Source: Streptomyces sp. SM10 (GTDB taxonomy: Bacteria; Actinomycetota; Actinomycetes; Streptomycetales; Streptomycetaceae). From it: 64,000 nucleotides of DNA. A model generated the notes under the pieces. It made no database searches. It was not told where the DNA came from and saw nothing but the letters and a program-made list of their open reading frames with translations. The stretch lies in assembly GCF_002910915.1 (NCBI RefSeq), contig NZ_NEUF01000048.1, positions 225,848 to 289,847 of the forward strand. Direction: 5' to 3'. The number at the start of each line of letters is the position of its first letter. The stretch's first letter is position 1. The translations under genes and the position numbers were made by a program. Positions 9,062-17,235 of the stretch are shown here, piece by piece.

Positions 9062-9496
9062 CCGTGCGTCCGCAGCAGGGCGTGGACGGAGCCGCCGTCG
9101 GGCAGGCGAGGTGTCTCCACGGGCGTTCGGCGGCCGCGGGAGCGTCGCACGGACGAGGCCGACGCGGTCCGTGCGACCTCGACGGCGCCCTGATCCCCGG
9201 GCGCCACGGCCGACTGCAACCCGCCGGTGACCGTCGCCGCCGTGGCGGACCGTGCCAGGGACGCCGTCGCCGCGCAGGACTCCGGCACGGTCGTCCGAGC
9301 GGGTGCGGACCGGCCGGAAAGGTGCGGGGGCAACCGCTGAAAGCCGGGACGACCCCGGTCCTGGGCGGCGAGGATGCCGAGCCGGAACCGCCGGCCCGGT
9401 GACCGACCGGGGGTCCCGGCGGTGGCCGAGGCCCCCGCCGGCCGGACCCCTCGTCCAGGCCCACGGACGAGCCGTCTCAGCCGCGGCCGGCCGCGC
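9062..9496. other. Gene-poor interval, no convincing CDS
   Basis: 435 bp between the ligase and the convergent VOC gene. Open frames exist on both strands, but none gives a recognisable family, a ribosome site with a sensible start, or consistent third-position GC. The only firm element is the hairpin at 9144-9177. It may hold a decayed gene. Confidence 0.4.
9144..9177 (+). terminator. Hairpin terminator after YbdK-type ligase
   Basis: Perfect 11-bp inverted repeat GTCGCACGGAC (9144-9154) and GTCCGTGCGAC (9167-9177) with a 12-nt loop, 82 bp after the stop codon. Confidence 0.55.
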
Positions 9497-9850
9497 TCAT
9501 GCGGACACGTTGCGGTCGACGTACTCGAAGACCGAGCCGTCCGGGTGGAGAGCGATCAGGTTGCGGCCCACCGGGGTGGGTACCGGGCCCGCGATGACCT
9601 TCGCACCCACCCTGGTCAGTGCCGCGTTGGCCTCGTCGACGTCCTTCACCGCGATCGTCGCCGACACCTTGCGCAACACCTCCAGCTCCGCCTCGGGACC
9701 GCTCATCAGCAGAAAGCAGCCGATGGCGGCCACCGAGACCCCGCCGCGCTCGAAGCGCAGGGCCGGAGTGCTGGTCAGCCCCTCGTAGAAGGCCACCGAG
9801 GCCTCCAGGTCGTCGACGCAGATACGCAGCGTGGTTCCCAGGATCTCCAT
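9497..9850 (-). CDS. VOC family protein (glyoxalase/bleomycin-resistance fold)
   Basis: A 117-residue single-domain protein with two beta-alpha-beta-beta-beta modules, one from MEILGTTLRICVDDLEASVAFYEGL and the second from SATIAVKDVDEANAALTRVGAKVI, ending in LHPDGSVFEYVDR. The terminal F-x-Y region and Glu are typical of vicinal-oxygen-chelate proteins. ATG 9850 is the likely start; GTG 9856 is possible. The family spans isomerases, dioxygenases and antibiotic-binding proteins, and nothing here identifies the ligand. The gene converges on the YbdK-type ligase. Confidence 0.82.
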   Translation of the reverse strand: MEILGTTLRICVDDLEASVAFYEGLTSTPALRFERGGVSVAAIGCFLLMSGPEAELEVLRKVSATIAVKDVDEANAALTRVGAKVIAGPVPTPVGRNLIALHPDGSVFEYVDRNVSA

Positions 9851-9910
9851 GCCCACGAGGGTAGTTGCCGACCCGGCGCGATGTGATCGGTTCCCGCTCC
9901 CACCGCCGGA

Positions 9911-10720
9911 TCAGACCCGGCAGAGCAACTCGCCGTGCGGCACCATGAACCATCCGTCGGGTTCCTCGCCCCAGGCGCGCCAGGCCTCCGCGATCTCCGT
10001 CAGCTGGTCCGGGCTCGCGTGCCCGCCGTCCACCGCCAGCTTCGCGTACACAGACGCGGTCGTGCGGTCCGCCCACAGTCCGCTCCACCAGGCGCGGTTC
10101 TCGGGGGTGGCGAAGCACCAGGCCGCCGCCGTCGGGGTGATGTCGGTGAAGCCGGCCCGCCGGGCCCAGGACAGGAGCCGGCGGCCCGCGTCGGGCTCGC
10201 CGCCGTTGGCGCGGGCCACCCGGTCGTACAGCTCCTGCCACTCCCGCATCCCGGCTACTTCCGGATACCAGGTCATCGCCGCGTAGTCGCTGTCGCGGAC
10301 CGCGACGACGCCGCCGGGCCGGGCCACGCGCCGCATCTCGCGCAGTGCCTGCACCGGATCGCCCACGTGCTGGAGCACCTGATGGGCGTGGACGACGTCG
10401 AAGGAGTCGTCGGGGAAGTCCAGTGAGTGGACGTCCGCAATGGCGAACTCCACGTTGTCCAGACCGCGTTCGGAGGCCGCAGCCGCCGCGCGGTCCAGGA
10501 TGCCGCGGCTGGTGTCGACAGCGGTCACCCGGCCGGGCTCCACCAGCGCGGCGATGTCCGCGGTGATGGTGCCCGGCCCGCAGCCGACGTCCAGAACCGC
10601 CTGGCCGGGGCGGAGTTCGGCGATGAGGTAGGCGGCCGAGTTGGTGGCGGTGCGCCACTGGTGCGAGCGCAGCACCGACTCGTGGTGGCCGTGGGTGTAG
10701 ACGGCGGATTCCTTCGGCAT
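9911..10720 (-). CDS. Class I SAM-dependent methyltransferase
   Basis: A 269-residue Rossmann methyltransferase of the UbiE/Methyltransf_11 type. Motif I VLDVGCGPG is at residues 42-50, followed by the acidic residue ending motif II (AVD), then NVEFAIADVHSLDFPDDSFDVVHAHQVLQHV and LREMRRVARPGGVVAVRD. The C-terminal third is an extra helical cap (REWQELYDRVARANGG...), which often fixes substrate in small-molecule methyltransferases. ATG 10720 is preferred because GAGAGGA lies 9 bp upstream; the open frame extends to 10765. It may be co-transcribed with the VOC gene that follows on the same strand. Substrate unknown. Confidence 0.87.
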   Translation of the reverse strand: MPKESAVYTHGHHESVLRSHQWRTATNSAAYLIAELRPGQAVLDVGCGPGTITADIAALVEPGRVTAVDTSRGILDRAAAAASERGLDNVEFAIADVHSLDFPDDSFDVVHAHQVLQHVGDPVQALREMRRVARPGGVVAVRDSDYAAMTWYPEVAGMREWQELYDRVARANGGEPDAGRRLLSWARRAGFTDITPTAAAWCFATPENRAWWSGLWADRTTASVYAKLAVDGGHASPDQLTEIAEAWRAWGEEPDGWFMVPHGELLCRV

Positions 10721-10816
10721 GGCCGTACGTCCTCTCTCGGACCTCAGTCGCAGGCGATGGACCAAAGGTACGCCGCGGTGTCGTATCCTGAGATGGGTGT
10801 CTTGAGATGTGGACAG

Positions 10817-12313
10817 CTACACCGGCATCGGGCAGTACACCGTCAGCGCCTCCGGCAGTTTGTCGATCAGCAACTCCTCTCCGGAGTGCGCGACTTCACC
10901 GTCGTAGGCGTACGGGGTGCCCGGGGTGAGGCCGGCCAGTTTCACCCTGCGGCGCCGTACGGCCGCATGGACGGGTGACCGCGTCAGGGGGCCGGCGATC
11001 GCCGCGGCGAGCAGCCGGAGTCCGGGGGTCCGGCCGCCGTGGACCACGCGTACGTCCAGCAGTCCGTCCGCCAGGTTGTGCCGGCGGCCCGGAGCGGGGC
11101 CCACCCGCTGGAACAGTCCGTTGCCCACGAAGAGCAGCCACAACGGCCTGCGCCTTCCCTGTAGTTCGGCGGTCAGCGGGCGGGCGCCGCGGAGCGCCTC
11201 GAAGGCCGCGAGCACACCCGCTGGCCAGCCCCCGATCCTGGGCGCCCAGTGCTCGCGCGTCCGCACCAGCTCCGGGTAGACGCCCAGGCTGAAGGCGTTG
11301 AGGAAGTAGCCGTGCGCCCCGCCCGGCCCCTGCGGGCCCGGCCGGAACCGGCCCAGATCGACCCGGACCGCGTCGCCCGCGGTGAGTGCCGTCGCCGTCT
11401 CGTGCACGGTCTCGATGCCGAGGTCGTAGGCGAAGTGGTTGAGGGTCCCGCCGGGGAACACGGCGAGCGGCACGCCATGGGTCGCCGCGACGGCCGCCGC
11501 CATGTTGACGGTTCCGTCGCCGCCGCACACGCCCAGAGCCCTGCCCTCCCGTGCCGCCTTCTCCAGGCACGCGGACAGGTCGGCGGGGGCGCACTCCACC
11601 GTCTCCGCGAGCGGCAGCGCGTCGCGGATCACGGCCGCCGCCGCGGTCGCGGACCCGGACTCCCGGTTGACGACCACGACCAGTTCCCGGCCGTCCGGCA
11701 GGGCCGGGGCCTCGGCCGGCGGCCGACCCGGGGCGGGCAGCTGTCCACGGGTCGGTACGACGCCCCGCAGGGCGAACGCCGCCCCTACGCCGAGCGCCGC
11801 ACCGGCGACGACATCGCTCGGATAGTGGACGCCGGTGTAGACGCGTGACGCGGCCACCGCCAGCGCCACCGGGGCGACGACCGCGCCCCATCCCTTGGAC
11901 TCCAGGGCGACGCCCGTCGCGAAGGCCGCGGCGGACGCCGCGTGCCCCGAAGGGAAGGACGTGGTGAACGGCTGGCGCTTCAGCTGCCTTATGACCGGGA
12001 CCAGGTCCACTATCGGGCGCTCTCGGCGGATCGCGCCCTTGCCCACGGTGTTGATCGCGGCAGAGGCCACGGCCAGCGAGGCCACTCCGCGCAGCGCCGC
12101 CCTGCGGGACCTCGCGCTGGAGCCCAGCGCGGCCATCCCCGCGGCGGCCCCGAACCACAGCAGGCCGTGGTTGGCGCTGCGGCTCAGCCGTGGCAGGACC
12201 GGCTCGGCGCCGGGCCAGTGTCTTTCGGCCACGCGCTGGAACACGGCAAGGTCGCGCTGGTGGAACCAGGCCCGCATGCGGCCGGGAGGAGGGAGACTGC
12301 TCGTTGTCGACAT
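10817..12313 (-). CDS. PAP2 phosphatase / diacylglycerol kinase fusion
   Basis: A 498-residue membrane protein joining two opposing lipid-phosphate activities. The N-terminal half is a type 2 phosphatidic acid phosphatase: K-x6-RP at 92-100, PSGH at 121-124 and SR-x5-H-x3-D at 156-167, set among hydrophobic helices. The C-terminal half from about residue 210 is a diacylglycerol/lipid kinase catalytic domain with VNRESGS and GGDGTVN (264-270), then FPGGTLNHFAYDLGI and the YegS-like C-terminal beta-sandwich. ATG 12313 is likely because the upstream open frame lacks any domain. Such fusions are known in actinobacteria, and the active sites look intact. The net reaction is unclear, perhaps remodelling of phosphatidic acid or of polyprenyl phosphate. 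Confidence 0.9.
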   Translation of the reverse strand: MSTTSSLPPPGRMRAWFHQRDLAVFQRVAERHWPGAEPVLPRLSRSANHGLLWFGAAAGMAALGSSARSRRAALRGVASLAVASAAINTVGKGAIRRERPIVDLVPVIRQLKRQPFTTSFPSGHAASAAAFATGVALESKGWGAVVAPVALAVAASRVYTGVHYPSDVVAGAALGVGAAFALRGVVPTRGQLPAPGRPPAEAPALPDGRELVVVVNRESGSATAAAAVIRDALPLAETVECAPADLSACLEKAAREGRALGVCGGDGTVNMAAAVAATHGVPLAVFPGGTLNHFAYDLGIETVHETATALTAGDAVRVDLGRFRPGPQGPGGAHGYFLNAFSLGVYPELVRTREHWAPRIGGWPAGVLAAFEALRGARPLTAELQGRRRPLWLLFVGNGLFQRVGPAPGRRHNLADGLLDVRVVHGGRTPGLRLLAAAIAGPLTRSPVHAAVRRRRVKLAGLTPGTPYAYDGEVAHSGEELLIDKLPEALTVYCPMPV

Positions 12314-12465
12314 GGGACAGCGAATACCCTGCGACCGGGTGGTGAACCAGGAGGCGCGCGCAGGCCGCCCGATCGGCTCCTGGTCGAATCCCGCCGGACT
12401 CCCGGGTGAAACATGCGAAGTGCGGTGGTTTGCCCCTCTCCGGCCCGCTCCGTCGTACCGCGGGC

Positions 12466-12495
12466 GTTGCCCGGACAAGTTCCCTGCCGTTAGCC
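12466..12495 (+). promoter_or_regulatory. Promoter of iclR gene, possibly leaderless
   Basis: TTGCCC (12466-12471), an 18-bp spacer, and TAGCCT (12490-12495). Transcription would start near 12502-12503, right at an in-frame GTG, so a leaderless message starting at 12503 is possible as an alternative to ATG 12551. Confidence 0.5.
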
Positions 12496-12550
12496 TGCGT
12501 TCGTGATTCCGGCCATTGGCCGGAGTGTCGAACGAGATTGGCGGGCGATC

Positions 12551-13324
12551 ATGGGGCGACTCGTCCCTGCGGTGACCAGGGCGCTGGATGTTCTCGAACT
12601 CTTCCTCCAGGGCGAGGGAACCCTGTCCGCTCCCGAGGTCACGCGCAAGCTCCAACTGCCGCGGACCACCGTCCACGAACTGCTCACCACGCTCGCCGCA
12701 CGGTCCTACCTGGTCACGGTCCCGGAGCAACCCGGCCGCTACCGGCTGGGCGTGCGTACCTACCAGCTCGGCAGCCGCTACGCCGAGCAGCTCGACCTCG
12801 CGGCCGAGGGCCAGCAGGTCGCCCGCGAGGTCGCCGAGACCTGTGGCGAGACCGTCCACGTGGCGATCCTGGAGGACACCGAGGTGATCTACATCGCCAA
12901 GGTGGACTCCACCCACGCCGTCCGCATGGTCTCGGCCGCCGGCCGCAAGCTCCCCGCCCACTGCACCTCCGTCGGCAAGCTGCTGCTCGCCGCGCTGCCG
13001 GAGCCGGAGCTCGACGTCCGACTCGACGGACGCGAGCTCATCGCCATGACCGACAACAGCCTCACCGAACCCGGCGAGCTGAGGGCCGCGCTCGCTGTTG
13101 TCCGCAAGCGGGGCATAGCGGTCGAGCACCGGGAGTCGAACCCCGACGTCAGCTGTGTGGCCGCGCCTGTCAGGGACCGGTCCGGGCGGGTCGTCGCCGC
13201 GCTCTCCATCTCCGTACCGATGATCCGCTGGAGCGAGGAGCGCGAGGCGGAACTCGCGCAGCTCGCGGCGGGCGGCGCCGACGCGCTGTCCGGTCGGCTG
13301 GGACACCACCGGAGCCAGATGTGA
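12551..13324 (+). CDS. IclR family transcriptional regulator
   Basis: A 257-residue IclR-type regulator. The winged helix-turn-helix occupies residues 1-65 (TRALDVLELFL...LSAPEVTRKLQLPRTTVHELLTTLAARSYL). The effector domain follows, with the characteristic GETVHVAILEDTEVIYIAKVDS, PAHCTSVGKLLLAALP and the C-terminal VAAPVRDRSGRVVAALSISVP. The start is placed at ATG 12551 because the helix begins there; GTG 12503 would add 16 residues. Its TGA overlaps the GTG of the SMP-30 gene, so the pair is co-expressed. The effector is probably a sugar acid, lactone or aromatic acid acted on by that lactonase, by analogy with other IclR/SMP-30 pairs. Confidence 0.92.
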   Translation: MGRLVPAVTRALDVLELFLQGEGTLSAPEVTRKLQLPRTTVHELLTTLAARSYLVTVPEQPGRYRLGVRTYQLGSRYAEQLDLAAEGQQVAREVAETCGETVHVAILEDTEVIYIAKVDSTHAVRMVSAAGRKLPAHCTSVGKLLLAALPEPELDVRLDGRELIAMTDNSLTEPGELRAALAVVRKRGIAVEHRESNPDVSCVAAPVRDRSGRVVAALSISVPMIRWSEEREAELAQLAAGGADALSGRLGHHRSQM

Positions 13325-14175
13325 GCAGGTCTCCCGAGGTGGCCGTCGCCGTGCGGGAGCAGGCGGAGCTGGGCGAAGGCCCCACCTGGGACCAGGCCGC
13401 AGGGCGCCTGATCTGGGTCGACATCCTCTCCGCCCGCGTCCACACCTACGAGCCGTCGACCGGTCGCCGTACGGTCATGGCCACGGGGCAGCACGTGGGA
13501 GCGGCGAAGCCGCGGTCCGGCGGCGGCCTGGTGGTCGTCCTGCGGGACGGCGCGGGACTGTACGACGCCGACGGCTCCTTCGCGTGGCTGGTCCACGACC
13601 CCGTCCCGGGGCGGCGGGGCAACGACGCGGCGGTGGCTCCGGACGGCGCTCTCTGGGCGGGCACCATGCGCTACGACGAGGCGGAAGGGGGCGGCAGCCT
13701 GTCCCGGATCGCCCCGGACGGCGCGGTGAGCCGCGTCCAGGACGCGGTGACGGTCAGCAACGGCACCGGATGGAGCCCGGACGGCCGGCTGATGTACTAC
13801 GTCGACACCCCCACGCGGCGTGTCGACGTCTTCGACGTGGACGGAGAGCGCGTCCTGAACCGGCGCCCCTTCGCCGACGTCGGACAGGGGGCCGGGTGGC
13901 CCGACGGGCTGACCGTGGACGCCGAGGGCTGTGTGTGGGTCGCCTTCTGGGACGGTGCGGCACTACGGCGCTACACCCCCGACGGCCGGCTGGACCGGGT
14001 CGTGGAGCTGCCGGTCCGGCGCCCCACGGCGTGCGCGTTCGGCGGGCCCGGTCTCCGCGACCTGTACGTGTCCACCGCCCGGACGGGCCTGGACGCCCCC
14101 CACCCGCTGTCGGGCTCCCTGCTCGTCCTGCCGGACGCGGGGCAGGGTCTGCCGGGGACGCCGTTCGCCGGATGA
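13321..14175 (+). CDS. SMP-30/gluconolactonase/LRE family protein
   Basis: A 284-residue six-bladed beta-propeller lactonase of the SMP-30 family. Metal-site residues are recognisable: Glu19 in ELGEGPTW, the Asn in NDAAVAPDGALWAGTM, the Asn in TVSNGTGWSPDG and the Asp in WPDGLTVDAEG. It starts at GTG 13321, overlapping the IclR stop by 4 bp. Members hydrolyse sugar lactones (gluconolactone, xylonolactone, fuconolactone) using Ca or Zn. No sugar dehydrogenase or sugar-acid dehydratase adjoins, so the lactone cannot be named. No signal peptide is present, so it acts in the cytoplasm. Confidence 0.9.
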   Translation: MSRSPEVAVAVREQAELGEGPTWDQAAGRLIWVDILSARVHTYEPSTGRRTVMATGQHVGAAKPRSGGGLVVVLRDGAGLYDADGSFAWLVHDPVPGRRGNDAAVAPDGALWAGTMRYDEAEGGGSLSRIAPDGAVSRVQDAVTVSNGTGWSPDGRLMYYVDTPTRRVDVFDVDGERVLNRRPFADVGQGAGWPDGLTVDAEGCVWVAFWDGAALRRYTPDGRLDRVVELPVRRPTACAFGGPGLRDLYVSTARTGLDAPHPLSGSLLVLPDAGQGLPGTPFAG

Positions 14176-14249
14176 GCGCCCGGTGGCCGGGATGCGTATT
14201 TCTGCCGCTTTCCGCAGCCGGTGCGCGGGCGGACGCCGGGGAACCTCCG

Positions 14250-14255
14250 TATAAA
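14250..14255 (+). promoter_or_regulatory. Candidate -10 box TATAAA
   Basis: An isolated TATAAA in otherwise very GC-rich DNA, 39 bp before the ATG of the next gene. The -35 region is poor, so support is limited. Confidence 0.3.
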
Positions 14256-14293
14256 GGGGCCTGAGGGCTACGCAGGCGGAGGGAGGCCCCGGG

Positions 14294-15532
14294 ATGCACG
14301 GGAGCGAGCGGACGCGGCCCCACCCCCTCGGGGAGGACCACGGCCCGGTCCGGTACGGGCCGCCCGCCCCCGATCCCGGTCTCCCGGTGCTGCCCGAGCT
14401 CGTCGGCGTGTTGGCCGCTTCCGCCGCGCGTACCCGTCCCGAGCCGCCGGGTGGCGGAACGATCCTGCGGGAGGCGGCCTGTGGCTACTGGGGCCGCCGG
14501 GGCCTGCACGGCGGCCCCGACGGCATCGCGGCGGCCCCGGGCGCCCAGCCCCTGCTCCTCGCGCTGATCGCCGCCCACGGCGGCGATGTGCTCATGCCCC
14601 GGCCCTGCCCCGCCACGTGGACGCCGCAGGCCCGGCTGCTGGGCCGGCCCGCCTACCACGTGCCGACGCCCGCCGAGTGCGGCGGCATCCCGGACCCGTA
14701 CGCCCTGCTGGAGACCGTGCGCCGGGTGCGCGCCGAGGGCGGCCGGCCCCGACTGCTCCTGCTCTCCGTGGCCGACGACCCGACCGCGACCCTCGCCCCG
14801 CCGGAGCTCGTGCGCGAGGCGTGCGAGGCCGCGGTCTCCGAGGGGCTGCACATCGTCAGCGACGAGACCTGGCGCGACACCCTGCACCGGCCGCACGACA
14901 CCGTCCTGCTCAGCCCCGCCGAGATGTGCCCCGACGACGTCACCGTCCTGTCCGACCTGGCCGGAGCGCTCACCCCGTCCGCCTGGCCGGTCGCCGTCGC
15001 ACGCTTCCCGGCCACCGCGCGCGCCGCCGCGCGCCGTGCCCGGGTGCTCGACATCCTCACCGCGCTCGGCGCCCTGGTCGCCGAACCGGTCGCCAGGGCC
15101 GCCGCCCACGCGCTGGGCGAACCCGAGGCCGTCACGGCCCGGATCCGGCAGGCGGCCCGCCTCCAGGCCCAGGTGGCCTCCGCCGCACACCGGGCGGTGC
15201 TCACCGTCGGCGCACTGGCCAGACCGCCGCAGGCCGGCCGTCATCTCTACGCCGACCTCGGCCCGCTGCGCACCCGGCTGGCCGCCCGGGGCGTCACGGA
15301 CTCGATGGAGCTGGAGGAGTACCTGACGGAACGGCTCGGCGCCCCCGCTCCCGGCGGACACCGCTTCGGCGACGAACTGGGCGCACTGCGGGTGCGGCTG
15401 AGCACCGGACCGCTGCTCGGCTCAACCCCGGAGCAGCAGACGGAGTCCCTCACTGCGGTGGAGCCCTTGAAATTGCCCCATGTCGCCAGAGCACTGAGCA
15501 TTTTCGCAGCAGCCCTCGATGAACTCCGATGA
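14294..15532 (+). CDS. Aminotransferase-fold protein lacking the PLP lysine
   Basis: A 412-residue protein with the layout of class I/II aminotransferases: GGPDGIAAAPGAQPLLLALIAAHGGDVLMPRPCP near residues 76-110 and an ASP/TYR-region equivalent IVSDETWRDTLHRP near 192-204. Where the Schiff-base lysine should follow (SLSK in active enzymes) the sequence reads LSDLAGALTPSAW. The only lysine in the whole protein is near residue 393, in the C-terminal tail. It is therefore unlikely to be a PLP aminotransferase and may be a regulator, ligand-binding or structural descendant. GGAGGGAGG lies just before ATG 14294. It overlaps no gene but lies 13 bp before a metallo-beta-lactamase-fold gene, so both are probably co-transcribed. 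Confidence 0.7.
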   Translation: MHGSERTRPHPLGEDHGPVRYGPPAPDPGLPVLPELVGVLAASAARTRPEPPGGGTILREAACGYWGRRGLHGGPDGIAAAPGAQPLLLALIAAHGGDVLMPRPCPATWTPQARLLGRPAYHVPTPAECGGIPDPYALLETVRRVRAEGGRPRLLLLSVADDPTATLAPPELVREACEAAVSEGLHIVSDETWRDTLHRPHDTVLLSPAEMCPDDVTVLSDLAGALTPSAWPVAVARFPATARAAARRARVLDILTALGALVAEPVARAAAHALGEPEAVTARIRQAARLQAQVASAAHRAVLTVGALARPPQAGRHLYADLGPLRTRLAARGVTDSMELEEYLTERLGAPAPGGHRFGDELGALRVRLSTGPLLGSTPEQQTESLTAVEPLKLPHVARALSIFAAALDELR

Positions 15533-15545
15533 CAGGAGCCTCTCG

Positions 15546-16571
15546 ATGACGGAACAGACCGAGCGTCCGTTCGCCGGAGCCGGCCACGCGCCCCCGGGGC
15601 GTCCCGCCGCCGCTCCGCGCCGTCTCGGCGAGCTCCGGACCTGGCCCCGCACCTTCGCCGACCGGCTCACGGCCCCGCTCCCGGGTGTCAGGGGCATGAC
15701 CCGTCTGGCCAGGGAGCGCGCCCTCCGGCCCAACGCCGAGGGGCTCCGCGGGATCCACCGGCTGCCCTACGCCCCCCAGCCGCTGCCCGCCGTGGACAGT
15801 GACACACTGGCCGTCACCTGGGCCGGACACGCCAGCTGGATCGTGCGCATCGGCGGACTCACCGTCCTCACGGACCCGGTCTGGTCGCGGCGGATCCTCG
15901 GCACCCCCGCCAGGATCACCCCCGTCGGTGTCCCCTGGGAGGAACTGCCGCACATCGACGCGGTGCTGATCAGCCATAACCACTACGACCACCTCGACGC
16001 CCCCACGCTCCGCAGGCTCCCGAGGGACACCCCCCTCTTCGTCCCCGCGGGCCTCGGCCGCTGGTGCCGGCGCCGCCGCTTCACCTGCGTCACCGAGCTC
16101 GACTGGTGGGAGTCGGCGGAACTGGGCGGGGTCCGCTTCGACTTCGTGCCCTCCCACCACTGGTCCAAGCGCACCCTCCTGGACACCTGCCGGTCCCTCT
16201 GGGGCGGCTGGGTGATCGGCGACGCGCGGGGGCGGCGCCTCTACTTCGCGGGGGACACCGGCTACGGCCACTGGTTCGAGGAGATCGGCCGCCGCTATCC
16301 CGGCCTCGACCTGGCCATCCTGCCGATCGGGGCGTACGAACCGCGCTGGTGGCTCTCGGACGTGCACACCGACCCCGAAGAGGCCGTACAGGCCTTCGAG
16401 GACCTGGGGGCCCGCGCCATGGCCCCGATGCACTGGGCGACGTTCGTGCTCTCCGCCGAACCGGTGCTCGAACCGCTGACCCGGCTCCGCACCGCCTGGC
16501 AGCGCGCCGGACACCCCCGCACCGACCTCTGGGACCTGCCGGTCGGCGGCTCACGTGTCCTGGACGCCTGA
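15546..16571 (+). CDS. MBL-fold metallohydrolase (NAPE-PLD-like)
   Basis: A 341-residue metallo-beta-lactamase-fold hydrolase. The zinc motif HNHYDHLD (near residue 144) is followed by FVPSHHW, YFAGDTGYG with the bridging Asp, and MAPMHWATF. The long N-terminal extension before VTWAGHASWIVRIGGLTVLTDPVWS matches the N-acyl-phosphatidylethanolamine phospholipase D-like (UlaG/RomA) branch. ATG 15546 is chosen because AGGAG precedes it by 8 bp; the open frame begins at 15519 and would overlap the upstream gene. Substrate unknown, probably a phosphodiester or lactone. No signal peptide is present. Confidence 0.87.
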   Translation: MTEQTERPFAGAGHAPPGRPAAAPRRLGELRTWPRTFADRLTAPLPGVRGMTRLARERALRPNAEGLRGIHRLPYAPQPLPAVDSDTLAVTWAGHASWIVRIGGLTVLTDPVWSRRILGTPARITPVGVPWEELPHIDAVLISHNHYDHLDAPTLRRLPRDTPLFVPAGLGRWCRRRRFTCVTELDWWESAELGGVRFDFVPSHHWSKRTLLDTCRSLWGGWVIGDARGRRLYFAGDTGYGHWFEEIGRRYPGLDLAILPIGAYEPRWWLSDVHTDPEEAVQAFEDLGARAMAPMHWATFVLSAEPVLEPLTRLRTAWQRAGHPRTDLWDLPVGGSRVLDA

Positions 16572-16614
16572 CCGCTCCGGAAGCCCGGCCGTGTCCGGCC
16601 CGCGCTCCCGCCGC

Positions 16615-17235
16615 TCAGCCGGCCATGCGCGCCCGCAGCCGCCGCCAGAGCGCCGGCGTCCCGCTGATCAGCACCGTCAGCACGACCGCGGCCAGAGCGC
16701 CCTCCCACGGCTCGGCGAACAGCGAGCCGCCCAGGATCCCGATCAGCTGATACGTCGCCGCCCAGGCCAGACAGGCGGGCACGTCCCCGCGGGCGAACTG
16801 CTTCAGCGGCATCCGGCCGAGGAGACAGGCCAGCATCACCGGGATGCGCCCGGCCGGCACCAGCCGGGACAGCACGAGCACCATCGTGTCGTGTTCGTCC
16901 AGCTTCCTCTGCGCCTGCGCGAGCCGCTCGGGGGCGGCCCGGCGGGTGATCGCCTCCAGCCACTTCGAACCGTTCCTGGACCGCACCCCGCGTTGCCCCA
17001 GCCAGTAGAGGCAGATGTCCCCGAGGAACGCCGCCCCGGAGGCCACGGCGAAGACCACGAGCAGGGCGAACGGTGACGTCTGGTGCAACGTCACCACGGC
17101 CGCCGTACTCACCAGGGCCCCCGTCGGTACCACCGGCACCAGCGACCCCACCGCCACGAGCAGGAACAACGTCGGATAGCCGACGACCTGCTGCGTCGAC
17201 TCCGTCGGCAGCTGCCGCAGCACTTCCTCTATCAC
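16615..17235 (-). CDS. DedA family membrane protein
   Basis: A 206-residue integral membrane protein of the DedA/SNARE-associated family. Hydrophobic segments span about residues 20-40, 55-75, 140-165 and 175-195. The conserved core contains GAAFLGDICLYWLGQRG, then the signature SRLVPAGRIPVMLACLLGRMPLKQF, equivalent to the F/V-x-R-x-x-P-x-x-R arginine motif linked to proton-coupled lipid-carrier transport. DedA proteins include undecaprenyl-phosphate translocases, so a role in envelope lipid recycling is plausible. The start codon overlaps the stop of the upstream MBL-fold gene (ATGA), so the two are translationally coupled. Confidence 0.87.
   Translation of the reverse strand: MIEEVLRQLPTESTQQVVGYPTLFLLVAVGSLVPVVPTGALVSTAAVVTLHQTSPFALLVVFAVASGAAFLGDICLYWLGQRGVRSRNGSKWLEAITRRAAPERLAQAQRKLDEHDTMVLVLSRLVPAGRIPVMLACLLGRMPLKQFARGDVPACLAWAATYQLIGILGGSLFAEPWEGALAAVVLTVLISGTPALWRRLRARMAG

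Noticed and set aside
10817..13309. Long N-terminal extension of the PAP2-kinase protein
   Set aside because: The part upstream of 12313 is antisense to the IclR gene and encodes no recognisable domain, so the start was set at 12313.
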